Counted from the stretch's first letter, positions 1 to 6,998 are shown. The stretch: DNA of 7,291 bases from Candidatus Heimdallarchaeota archaeon (GCA_023135215.1 JAGLTP010000204.1:1-7291), one strand, 5' to 3'. Translations and numbers: made by a program. The notes: a model not told the origin generated them from the sequence alone.

Positions 1-1041
1 TACCTCTTCAATAGCTTCAGTAATTTCTTCTGTTATCTCTTCAACGACATCTTCAATGACTTCTTCGACAATCTTTTCGACTGATTCAGCTTCTTCGATG
101 CCCTCTTCTATTTCTTCTGCCATTTCTTCAGAAGCCTCTTCAACGACTTCTTTGACAACTTCGCCTATCTTTTCTTCAACAGCTTCCCCAACTTTCTCTT
201 CAACAGCTTCCATTATTGTACCTCTAAGAGATTCGTCTCCTAGTTCTTGTACAACTGCTTCCGCAACTTTCTCTGCTACTTCTTCGACAACTTCTTCGAC
301 AACTCGTTCAATAGTTTCTACTGGTTGTTCTTCGACGATCTCTTCAACGATTTCTTCGACAACTGGTTCAGGTGGTACTTCTGGAATTGGTTTAATTTCA
401 GGTTCGGGTTTTGTTATCTCGTCAACTGAAGGTTCAGCTTCTATTGTAAGTGTACTTGGTTCAAGAGGTTCGGGTTCTGCAGGAGCTGTAAATTCAGGTT
501 CCGGTGTAGATTCAACCACAGGCCCAGGAGGTGGATACTCTCTCGGGGGTAAGAGTTTTTGCTCTTCCTCTGGCTTTTCCACTGATATTGGTTCTTCCTC
601 TACTTCTGTCCTTGCATGAACTGTTTTGGGAAAAGCATCTGCTCTAGAATCACCTTGAAAACCACCTAAATCTGTTTCAATGTATTTTTCTTGCACAGTT
701 TTAGACAAATCTCCAATATTGTCTTCGGATATTTGTTCTAACCTGCAGCTAACTCCAACTCTCTCTCCTGAAGAGAGTAGAGAACCAGACCTACTTATGT
801 TGTCTGCCATTCTTCTTGCTGTACGTTGAGCTACAAGTCCTAGATGGGTTCCAAAAATAAGATGCCATTCGTTTTTATCTCTATTAAAGATCAAAACACC
901 ATCCATTCCTAGAGTGCTAATTTTATTCCCGATTTCCGCTGGATCTGAATCCATTACTTGTTGAAACTTAGCTTGTTCTTTTACTTCTTTGAACTCGCCA
1001 GTATTATGATGATAACCTAGAAATACATTCGATGGAGTCAT
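1..1041 (-). CDS. Acidic protein with N-terminal alpha/beta domain, Pro-rich linker and Glu/Val-rich helix (partial, runs off left edge)
   Basis: An open frame of 347 codons without a stop runs from ATG at 1041 to the window edge, so the C-terminus is missing. The start is supported by an AGGGGT ribosome-binding motif six bases upstream and an in-frame TAA further upstream with no other ATG between. Residues 1-125 look like a compact alpha/beta domain I do not recognise (strands near 48-53 and 58-64, helix near 69-85, strand near 95-102). Residues 145-225 are Pro/Glu-rich, including PPREYPPPGP at 165-174. Residues 226-347 are highly acidic, with repeated V-V-E-E units that give hydrophobic residues every 3-4 positions, consistent with a long amphipathic helix or coiled coil. 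There is no signal peptide or membrane segment, so it is probably cytoplasmic. It lies 137 bases downstream of the membrane-protein pair. A role as their cytoplasmic partner is inference only. Confidence 0.88.
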   Translation of the reverse strand, partial: MTPSNVFLGYHHNTGEFKEVKEQAKFQQVMDSDPAEIGNKISTLGMDGVLIFNRDKNEWHLIFGTHLGLVAQRTARRMADNISRSGSLLSSGERVGVSCRLEQISEDNIGDLSKTVQEKYIETDLGGFQGDSRADAFPKTVHARTEVEEEPISVEKPEEEQKLLPPREYPPPGPVVESTPEPEFTAPAEPEPLEPSTLTIEAEPSVDEITKPEPEIKPIPEVPPEPVVEEIVEEIVEEQPVETIERVVEEVVEEVAEKVAEAVVQELGDESLRGTIMEAVEEKVGEAVEEKIGEVVKEVVEEASEEMAEEIEEGIEEAESVEKIVEEVIEDVVEEITEEITEAIEEV

Positions 1042-1047
1042 AATTTT

Positions 1048-1053
1048 ACCCCT
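1048..1053 (-). promoter_or_regulatory. Ribosome-binding site of the acidic protein gene
   Basis: AGGGGT on the minus strand lies six bases before the ATG at 1041. It is an imperfect match to the archaeal Shine-Dalgarno sequence and fixes the start. Confidence 0.5.
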
Positions 1054-1100
1054 ATTTGCATTAGCTAGAATACCAGCGATTTGTTAAAAAAGGTATTCTC

Positions 1101-1138
1101 TTTAGGCAACAACTTTTTTTTAAAATTTAAAGCCTAAA
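1101..1138 (-). promoter_or_regulatory. Candidate promoter with TATA-like core between inverted repeats TTTAGGC/GCCTAAA
   Basis: The minus strand reads TTTAAATTTTA at 1131-1121, a TATA-like core that would place the transcript start near 1097 and give a leader of about 55 bases. A perfect 7-base inverted repeat flanks it (TTTAGGC at 1101-1107, GCCTAAA at 1132-1138, 24 bases apart). This could be an operator around the promoter or a weak stem-loop after the upstream gene. A second T/A-rich stretch near 1083-1092 is an alternative core. Confidence 0.35.
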
Positions 1139-1143
1139 AAATG

Positions 1144-1168
1144 AAAAAAAAGAGAAAAAATAGAAAAG
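1144..1168 (-). terminator. T-rich terminator of the 756-residue membrane protein gene
   Basis: On the minus strand, starting about 10 bases after the TAA stop at 1179-1181, come runs of four, six and eight T separated by one or a few bases. This is the usual archaeal form of intrinsic terminator, with no required hairpin. Confidence 0.6.
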
Positions 1169-1178
1169 GGGGATTTTA

Positions 1179-3449
1179 TTATCCCGGTTGGACGTTTATT
1201 GATAACAATTGAGTATTCACATCAATTAGAGTAGCGAAAATTCGACCGATTGCGGCGTTAACATCAATTATGTCTTGCGCATCTGGACTACCTATGGAAG
1301 CAATGTCAGTTATGAAGATAAAATCAACTTGTATGTGAACTAATGCAAAGTATATTACTGCTATTGAATCTCTCGTAGATTCAAGTTCTAACTGAATCAT
1401 GCCACCAGATTCTGTTTGATTCATATAGTTACTTGCTTCCCACATTTTTGGTATAGCGGAATCAAGAGAACTATTTGCAGCAGAAAAGTGATCAAAAGCT
1501 GTTATATAGTCTGTATCATTGAAAGCTTCTCCACCAGCTGTTATATCTTCCTGTACGCTCTTTAAATCTTCCATAGCCCAGAAAAGGTAGTATAGTGAAT
1601 TAGAGATTGCATTGAGATTTTGTGCATTGACTCTTAATTCCAATTGGTTTAGAATTGTGGTAAATTCTTTCGCTGGTTCACTAAACATACCATATCCACC
1701 TTCATCTGCTTTTGCAATCATTGTATCAGTTCGATTTTCCAAACTTACGGTAGAAAGGTATAAATCGGTACTATCACCACGATATGAATCGATTTGATTC
1801 ATGATTCCGGTGAAATCAGTGATATTTTCAAATCCAACCTGGAAATAAGTTAGAGTATCATTTAAACCTAAAGCTACTGGAACGAAATCACTACCAGTGA
1901 AACTTAGATCTGCAAATAATCCAGTTGCATCTACAATAAAAGCAAGTGTATCATTCAAAATGGGTGTTTCTGATTCTATTAGTGAATTCACTGTAGGAGT
2001 GTTTAGTTCATTATAAGTTATATTAAGGTGCACACCAGCATTATAGAAGTATGTTTCTGTTCCTACAAAGTTTGAAAGATCACCTATTACCTCTACTGCT
2101 TTAAGCAAATTATAGGCACCCTTGAAGAAATGAACCAAAGTAGCATAATCACTTTGTGTACCATTATCAAAGATTGGTCTGTCAATTAGAACTTTCATTA
2201 AATCAGTCGCATTATCAAACAAACCAAGATAAGTTTGAATTTCAGTAACAAATGGATCAACAGATCCACCAACGTTTCCAGGTAATTGTCCTAAAGCAAA
2301 TAGAATGTCTTCCCAGTCAACTTGTTTTACTTCTTCTACAGCTTCATCAAGCACTTCAGTACTGTCATTAAAGTGTAATAGACCATCATTTATGTATTCC
2401 AATCCTTCATTGAACGCATCATCATCTATTGCTGTTTTAACCACATCTCCTTGAGCAGTCACTGAAAGGCTAGTACTGAAATTCAGAGCTTGAGAAATTT
2501 TCTCAAATCCCTGCATGACTTGAAAAGATCCATTTACAAACGGTCCTACTCCACTGAAGAGAATAAAAGCTGCTTGGAATAACTTGTTAAAGTCATCCGT
2601 AGCATCACTTATACCATACCACGGAATTAGACCCAATCCTGCAAGAAAGACGGCTATATCTTCTCCTCCTTTCTGGAACCACCATGCTGCTTGATTAAAA
2701 CTATCAACGGCGGCATTGATATCGTTCTGATCAACATTTGGAAAATCCATTAAAACGGTGATACCGTCCATCATATAAAGTGAACCAATACCAATATTTG
2801 ATCCTAAGTCTGTTACACCACCCACTAATAGATGTATAGCAGGAGTTAATACCATTCCAATTAAGAAGAATACTAAGGCAAAAAAGCCTGAAAGTATTGT
2901 CCAAATTTTAGGTTTCGTCGTGAAAAGCTGAACAATCCACGTTATGCTTAGCGTTCCAAAGATAAATATCGGAAGCGCTATAACTAAATCAACAACAAAA
3001 GCCAAAGCTGCATATTGTTTGATTAGGTCCATATTGTCCTGTATTTCTTGAGGAACACTAGTCCAAAGTGTAGTATTACTTACTTCATCAACGTGATCAA
3101 CCAAAGGTATCAATCGTTCAGAAACAGGTCCTAATGGATTGTAAATTGGTGCGTTGATATAGTGGAATAGAAATCCTAAACCAAAAACAATTATCAGCAC
3201 AACTGGAATTGTAAAAAATACTTTAGCTTTGCTTCTTGTTAATCCCGCAAATATCCCCAGACCTACTAGTCCAATTGCATATGCAACTATAGTTGCAACA
3301 AAGCTGTCTCTTGGGTGCAGAGCAGCTTCTAGTATGAACATTAAGGCTATTGTCCAAATCACAAGAAATAAGAGTCCCCAACCTAGAAAACTCCATTTTT
3401 TCTTTTCTGGATCTGAGGGCATTTCGTAAGCTATTTTGTCGTCACTCAT
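1179..3449 (-). CDS. Five-helix membrane protein with large sequon-rich extracytoplasmic domain (paralog B)
   Basis: 756 residues, family not recognised. Predicted membrane helices lie at about 20-43, 50-70, 77-98, 147-176 and 183-209. The short N-terminus and the positively charged loop TRSKAK (71-76) put the N-terminus inside, so the long part after helix 5 lies outside the cell. Hydrophobic stretches at 264-280 and 289-305 may be two more helices or dip into the membrane, and either way the C-terminal part stays outside. From residue 306 it is mostly helical and carries 13 N-X-S/T sequons, with one more (N125) in the loop after helix 3. A fairly hydrophobic segment at 696-718 could be a further helix, which would alter C-terminal topology. 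It is a full-length, collinear paralog of the gene at 3604-6093. Residues 17-112 match that protein without gaps at 60 of 96 positions. Start: ATG preceded by TGAGGT at an 8-base spacing. Stop: TAA. Confidence 0.93.
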   Translation of the reverse strand: MSDDKIAYEMPSDPEKKKWSFLGWGLLFLVIWTIALMFILEAALHPRDSFVATIVAYAIGLVGLGIFAGLTRSKAKVFFTIPVVLIIVFGLGFLFHYINAPIYNPLGPVSERLIPLVDHVDEVSNTTLWTSVPQEIQDNMDLIKQYAALAFVVDLVIALPIFIFGTLSITWIVQLFTTKPKIWTILSGFFALVFFLIGMVLTPAIHLLVGGVTDLGSNIGIGSLYMMDGITVLMDFPNVDQNDINAAVDSFNQAAWWFQKGGEDIAVFLAGLGLIPWYGISDATDDFNKLFQAAFILFSGVGPFVNGSFQVMQGFEKISQALNFSTSLSVTAQGDVVKTAIDDDAFNEGLEYINDGLLHFNDSTEVLDEAVEEVKQVDWEDILFALGQLPGNVGGSVDPFVTEIQTYLGLFDNATDLMKVLIDRPIFDNGTQSDYATLVHFFKGAYNLLKAVEVIGDLSNFVGTETYFYNAGVHLNITYNELNTPTVNSLIESETPILNDTLAFIVDATGLFADLSFTGSDFVPVALGLNDTLTYFQVGFENITDFTGIMNQIDSYRGDSTDLYLSTVSLENRTDTMIAKADEGGYGMFSEPAKEFTTILNQLELRVNAQNLNAISNSLYYLFWAMEDLKSVQEDITAGGEAFNDTDYITAFDHFSAANSSLDSAIPKMWEASNYMNQTESGGMIQLELESTRDSIAVIYFALVHIQVDFIFITDIASIGSPDAQDIIDVNAAIGRIFATLIDVNTQLLSINVQPG

Positions 3450-3457
3450 ATTTTAAA

Positions 3458-3463
3458 ACCTCA
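3458..3463 (-). promoter_or_regulatory. Ribosome-binding site of paralog B
   Basis: TGAGGT on the minus strand, eight bases before the ATG at 3449, matches the archaeal Shine-Dalgarno core and supports that start. Confidence 0.6.
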
Positions 3464-3494
3464 GAAATTATTTCTGGATACTAAATTAATAGCC

Positions 3495-3514
3495 CAGATA
3501 GGTATTTATATCTG
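3495..3514 (-). promoter_or_regulatory. TATA box of paralog B embedded in inverted repeat CAGATA-N8-TATCTG
   Basis: The minus strand reads CAGATATAAATACCTATCTG. TATAAATA is a good archaeal TATA box about 55 bases before the ATG, predicting a transcript start near 3480 and a leader of about 30 bases. A perfect 6-base inverted repeat (CAGATA/TATCTG) encloses it, so a dimeric regulator bound here would block TBP. The operator reading is inference. Confidence 0.5.
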
Positions 3515-3523
3515 TTGAAATTC

Positions 3524-3540
3524 TAAAAGAGAAAAAATAT
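3524..3540 (-). terminator. T-rich terminator of paralog A
   Basis: The minus strand shows a run of six T followed by CTC and TTTT, about 65 bases after the TAG stop at 3604-3606 and just before the promoter of paralog B. It suggests the two paralogs are transcribed separately. Confidence 0.45.
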
Positions 3541-3603
3541 GAGGTAATCAAAGAACATAAAATTGTCTACTGAAACTTCTGAAGTATTTGGCAATTAAGT
3601 AGA

Positions 3604-6093
3604 CTATTGAGCTTTTACATCGTTTAAGTCATCATTCACCGTTGCCAAAGCATCAACTATTGCTGTAGAATTTCCTGCCACATCTAGAGGGTTAGCAGCA
3701 GGTCCTAAAAGAGCCAAAGCTAAGAGATTGTTGAAATAAACTATTGTACTCACTAAAGTTGACTTAATCGTCTCAAGTGCAATTTTTGATTCATCCAATT
3801 GCTGCATTTCTCCTTCGGCTAGAGTCATATATGAAATTGCTAAATCCATTTCAGTAATAGAGTTCGTAAGTGAGACGTTTGCAGCTATGAAACTGTTATT
3901 AGCATCATTATACAATGAAACGTTAAATAGTTGGCTTCCTGTTTTTATGTGGTTATTAGTGTCTTTTAGATGACTCATTCCATTAAAGAGGTGGAAGAGA
4001 GCTTTTGCAACATTTACAGAGTTCTCTACAGCTATAATAAAATCGAATCTTTCTAAGGAAGATAAGATTTCTTGACTTGGTACAGTAAATACTCCATACT
4101 CTTCATTTTCGGATTTTGAACTAATACTAGTAATGTTACCTTCAATCGCATAAGCAGTATTGTTCAGGTTCTCAGCATCAGTTACTAAAATACCAAGATC
4201 TGTTTGAATTTCTGGATAGTTCGTTATATTTTCATATCCTTGCTCAAAGTAAATGAGAGTGCTGTTTAAACCTTCAAAGACAGAACCGATATTAAGTCCA
4301 TAATAGCTTATATCAGTTACAAGTAAATTTATATCGAAAAGGAAATTCAGTGTTTCACTGAAGAAGACAGTGTCCGCTCCAATCATTTGCTGTATTTCAT
4401 CCTTGGCTAGTTGATCAATAACTAAAGTTGAATTAGATAAGGCATTATCCAACAGCGCAGAAGTACCATTATACGCCGAAGTATCATCAATGATTTCAAT
4501 TGCTTTTATTAGATTATAAGCACCATATAGGAAATGTGTTAGAGTAGTGAAGCGAGAAGGATCTCCGTTATCAATCGGTTTTTCTACAAGAATTTCTAAT
4601 ACTGCAGGTAAATCAGCAAAAGACACAACATACTCTTCTACCGAGAAAATATATGGAGAAATATATGACTCAATTATTCCAGCTGGGATTGGTAAGCTTT
4701 CAAGGGAGTTAATAATATCTGTCATGTTTACCGTTTCAATTTCAGTAAAAGCAGTATCAAGTAAATCTATGCTAGTGCTGAGTTCGTTTAAACCTTCTTC
4801 AACTTTATTTACACCAATATTAAACAAATCATCATCTATTTGAGTTTGTTTTTTAACTCCTTGAGCTAGTAACGCGCTTGAACTGTAATTTAATGCATTA
4901 GCTACATCTTTGAAACCTTGAAAAACTTGATAAGAACCGTTAATCATGGGTTCAATTCCATTCAATAGAATAACTGAAGCACCCAGGTATTGTATCAAAG
5001 CACTCGTTATTGTGATGAAACCATAAGCAAAAGAAAACATGCTAAGACTTTGATGTGCACTTCTGAAGTTTTCTGCCGCAAGGAGAAAATCTTCCAAAAC
5101 CGTGTTGATTTCTTCCTGTGTAGCGTTATCAAAGTTTCTCATTATATCCACACCCCCCCATATTTGATTAGCACCAAGTAAAGTATTTCCACCAAAATCA
5201 ACGAAACCCGCTAAACCCAAATGAATGATAGGTGATATTACGAGACCAATAGTGAATAATACTAAAGCTAGAAAAATTAAGAATGATGTAGAGAATTTTA
5301 TTACAGAAGAGAATAGATCCACTATCCATATTAAAGAAAGACAACCTACAAAACCGATTATTAGTGCAAAAATAAAATCAGCTACAAATACAGCTAGACT
5401 CCATAATTCCAGAGTTTCTATTGTTACTAGACCAAATAATGGTGTTTCTGGGTCGAAAAAGTTAGTGCTATTTCTTATCGATTCTGTGACGAATTTTGCT
5501 CTTTCTCCTAATGGAGCTAGAGGGCTATAAATTGGTGCATTAATAAAATGAAATAGAATACTTAATCCAAATATGATAAGAAGAAGTATTGGAAATGCTA
5601 AAGCAAATTTCTTTTTGCTTCTAACTAGAAGAGCAAAAACAACCAAGCCAAAGAGACCAAGTGAATATGCAATTATACCTGCAGAAAAGCTATCACGAGG
5701 ATGGAGTGCTGGTTCAAGAATAAACATTAGAAGAATATTCCATAAAAAGAAAAACAGACAACCCCACCAGAAGAATGACCATTTTTTCGGTCCCTCTACT
5801 TCTTCCGATGCTAAATCTTCTGATGTTATTGGAGATCTTCTTTGTTCTTCATATGAAACGTGAGAATATTCTATGGGTTTAGGAACATCTGTATCTTCAA
5901 CTTCTTTTCCAGGAAGTTCTTCAGAAACAGGAACAGGAACAGGAATAGAGGGGCTTTCTGAAGGAGAGGGTGCAGGAGGTTGTGGTTTAGGAGGGTATTC
6001 ATCTATTTCTTTTCTTTCTTCTATTGCCTTTTCTTTATTTTCTTTTTTTTTCACAGGATATGGGGGTTTAGGAGGAGTTGAATTTTCACTCAT
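3604..6093 (-). CDS. Five-helix membrane protein with proline-rich cytoplasmic head and large sequon-rich extracytoplasmic domain (paralog A)
   Basis: 829 residues, family not recognised. Residues 1-102 are hydrophilic and rich in Pro, Glu and Lys, with PPKPPYP at 7-13, EYPPKPQPPAPSP at 32-44 and PVPVPV at 51-56. This head has no signal peptide and should be cytoplasmic. Membrane helices are predicted at about 106-128, 136-157, 164-185, 229-259 and 267-294. A long hydrophobic stretch at 351-377 may be one or two more. Residues 380-829 are predicted extracytoplasmic and helical. There are 15 N-X-S/T sequons outside (N208, N323, N385 onward). The other, N4, is in the cytoplasmic head and unlikely to be used. 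It is collinear with the next gene downstream (1179-3449), sharing the motif ALHPRDSF between helices 1 and 2 and INAPIY after helix 3. A recent-to-moderate tandem duplication, with gain or loss of the head, is inferred. Start ATG follows a TATA box; stop is TAG. Confidence 0.93.
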   Translation of the reverse strand: MSENSTPPKPPYPVKKKENKEKAIEERKEIDEYPPKPQPPAPSPSESPSIPVPVPVSEELPGKEVEDTDVPKPIEYSHVSYEEQRRSPITSEDLASEEVEGPKKWSFFWWGCLFFFLWNILLMFILEPALHPRDSFSAGIIAYSLGLFGLVVFALLVRSKKKFALAFPILLLIIFGLSILFHFINAPIYSPLAPLGERAKFVTESIRNSTNFFDPETPLFGLVTIETLELWSLAVFVADFIFALIIGFVGCLSLIWIVDLFSSVIKFSTSFLIFLALVLFTIGLVISPIIHLGLAGFVDFGGNTLLGANQIWGGVDIMRNFDNATQEEINTVLEDFLLAAENFRSAHQSLSMFSFAYGFITITSALIQYLGASVILLNGIEPMINGSYQVFQGFKDVANALNYSSSALLAQGVKKQTQIDDDLFNIGVNKVEEGLNELSTSIDLLDTAFTEIETVNMTDIINSLESLPIPAGIIESYISPYIFSVEEYVVSFADLPAVLEILVEKPIDNGDPSRFTTLTHFLYGAYNLIKAIEIIDDTSAYNGTSALLDNALSNSTLVIDQLAKDEIQQMIGADTVFFSETLNFLFDINLLVTDISYYGLNIGSVFEGLNSTLIYFEQGYENITNYPEIQTDLGILVTDAENLNNTAYAIEGNITSISSKSENEEYGVFTVPSQEILSSLERFDFIIAVENSVNVAKALFHLFNGMSHLKDTNNHIKTGSQLFNVSLYNDANNSFIAANVSLTNSITEMDLAISYMTLAEGEMQQLDESKIALETIKSTLVSTIVYFNNLLALALLGPAANPLDVAGNSTAIVDALATVNDDLNDVKAQ

Positions 6094-6137
6094 CAGTTAT
6101 CATTTTTTTTGTATTATTAATATTTTAGCTCATATTG

Positions 6138-6146
6138 TTATTTATA
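6138..6146 (-). promoter_or_regulatory. TATA box of paralog A
   Basis: TATAAATAA on the minus strand ends 44 bases before the ATG at 6093, predicting a transcript start near 6115 and a leader of about 20 bases. No strong Shine-Dalgarno motif is seen. A direct repeat ATATTG (plus-strand 6132-6137 and 6148-6153) flanks the box. Confidence 0.5.
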
Positions 6147-6155
6147 GATATTGAA

Positions 6156-6175
6156 AGTTTTTTCTCAAAAAAACT
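6156..6175 (-). terminator. Hairpin with T tract after the longin-like gene
   Basis: A perfect 8-base inverted repeat (AGTTTTTT/AAAAAACT) with a 4-base loop gives a T-rich stem-loop on the minus strand about 33 bases after the TGA stop at 6208-6210. It lies just upstream of the TATA box of paralog A. The T run alone would suffice for archaeal termination. Confidence 0.5.
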
Positions 6176-6207
6176 ATTGAATGTGAATCTATAGGAGCAA
6201 TCCTTAA

Positions 6208-6669
6208 TCAGAACATCATGTCTTGAAATTCAGATAATATCTTCAAACCAAATCTTGGTTCAATATTAGAGATTGTCATGAGGTTTTGTGTCAGTTCATA
6301 TAACTTCTGTTCGATTTTTCTAATGTTAGATCCAACAACGGAAACAGAGTACGAAGGGAAAACTAAGAACAAAATAACAGGTGTAAACGACTCTTCATCA
6401 TTATCGTCATCTATCAAAAGAAGATCGAAGCCATATACGAAAGTATTTTCTGATAATTGCATTAATCCACGAAATCTACGTGAGTTTGTAAAATTGTAAG
6501 ATAGACCATTCATGAGTGTTGATGTTCCCTTAATAGCTAAATTCATTAGTGTACCTTCTGCCAAAGATGAATGATTAGACAATATGATAGGACCCAATTT
6601 ATGATCAAACTTTACAAGAACTACCCCCAAATCCATAACACTATCCTGTAAGATTGTGAATGATGACAT
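6208..6669 (-). CDS. Small longin-like / roadblock-superfamily-like protein
   Basis: 153 residues, soluble, no signal peptide. Residues 13-30 form a predicted beta hairpin with F-D-x-x-L-G-P (FDHKLGP at 21-27), a pattern typical of the first two strands of longin-type domains. Then follow a helix (about 35-54), three strands (about 65-72, 76-87 and 95-104, with an acidic turn DDDNDEE between the last two) and a C-terminal helix (about 112-134). The order beta-beta-alpha-beta-beta-beta-alpha matches the longin fold. In eukaryotes and Asgard archaea such domains commonly act in small-GTPase regulation or trafficking-type complexes; which role applies here cannot be told. Transcription probably starts a few bases before the ATG, so it may be nearly leaderless. 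It is separated by 114 bases from the membrane protein gene downstream. The fold call comes from pattern reading and is moderate; the gene itself is secure. Confidence 0.85.
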   Translation of the reverse strand: MSSFTILQDSVMDLGVVLVKFDHKLGPIILSNHSSLAEGTLMNLAIKGTSTLMNGLSYNFTNSRRFRGLMQLSENTFVYGFDLLLIDDDNDEESFTPVILFLVFPSYSVSVVGSNIRKIEQKLYELTQNLMTISNIEPRFGLKILSEFQDMMF

Positions 6670-6695
6670 ACGACCATGTAAACATTGTAAATTAG

Positions 6696-6703
6696 CTATT
6701 TAA
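6696..6703 (-). promoter_or_regulatory. TATA box of the longin-like gene
   Basis: TTAAATAG on the minus strand is centred about 31 bases before the ATG at 6669. That puts the transcript start only a few bases upstream of the start codon, consistent with a leaderless or near-leaderless mRNA and with the absence of a Shine-Dalgarno motif. Confidence 0.45.
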
Positions 6704-6785
6704 GAAAAACAGACAGAGTGATTTGAAAGTGAAAAAAATAGATAAAAGTGCTGTAAATGAAGATTTAACTTAATTTGTCGGGTTT

Positions 6786-6797
6786 AAAAATTAAAAA
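6786..6797 (-). terminator. T-rich terminator of tRNA-Leu
   Basis: On the minus strand, two runs of five T separated by AA follow closely after the encoded CCA of the tRNA. Confidence 0.5.
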
Positions 6798-6801
6798 GAT
6801 T

Positions 6802-6886
6802 TGGTGCGGGGAGGGAGATTCGAACTCCCGAACCACTAAGGACTGGATCCTAAGTCCAGCGCCTTTGACCACTCGGCAATCCCCGC
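6802..6886 (-). tRNA. tRNA-Leu (anticodon UAG), CCA encoded
   Basis: The acceptor stem GCGGGGA/TCCCCGC pairs perfectly over 7 bases, the T arm GGGAG-TTCGAAT-CTCCC over 5, and the anticodon stem CTGGA/TCCAG over 5 with loop CTTAGGA. This gives anticodon TAG at 6850-6852, reading CUA and probably other CUN leucine codons. The long variable arm (6830-6842) is as expected for the leucine class. Discriminator A (6805) is followed by an encoded CCA (6802-6804). No intron is present. It lies 122 bases after tRNA-Glu on the same strand. Confidence 0.96.
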
Positions 6887-6998
6887 TTAAAGGTATCCAA
6901 ATGATTTGTGATAATAAAAGCATTCAATTTGATTTTTTAAATTTATTCGTAAATGTCATCAAATGTTTATCTAGATACAAAATCTGTTATTAACTTTC

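Noticed and set aside
56..619. Plus-strand frame encoding a Ser/Thr-rich 187-residue protein
   Set aside because: It is the antisense of the Glu/Val repeat gene on the minus strand. GAA/GAG codons read backwards give TTC/CTC and TCT/TCA serine-rich sequence. It has no ribosome-binding site.
4547..5863. Several plus-strand frames of 60-100 residues within paralog A
   Set aside because: They are antisense shadows of a well-supported long gene with a clear protein pattern.
6082..6084. N4 of paralog A (N-S-T) as a glycosylation site
   Set aside because: It lies in the head predicted to be cytoplasmic.
1179..6093. The pair as one broken gene or a frameshifted duplicate
   Set aside because: Both frames are complete, each with its own start, promoter and stop, and they align over their full length rather than end to end.
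1179..6093. Identification as prominin, tweety, RND/MMPL or YhgE/Pip proteins
   Set aside because: The five helices and helical ectodomain recall these, but the topology (N-in, helices all N-terminal, C-terminal ectodomain) and motifs do not match closely enough to name one.
6775..6993. Plus-strand frame of 72 residues
   Set aside because: It runs straight through the minus-strand tRNA-Leu gene and has no ribosome-binding site.
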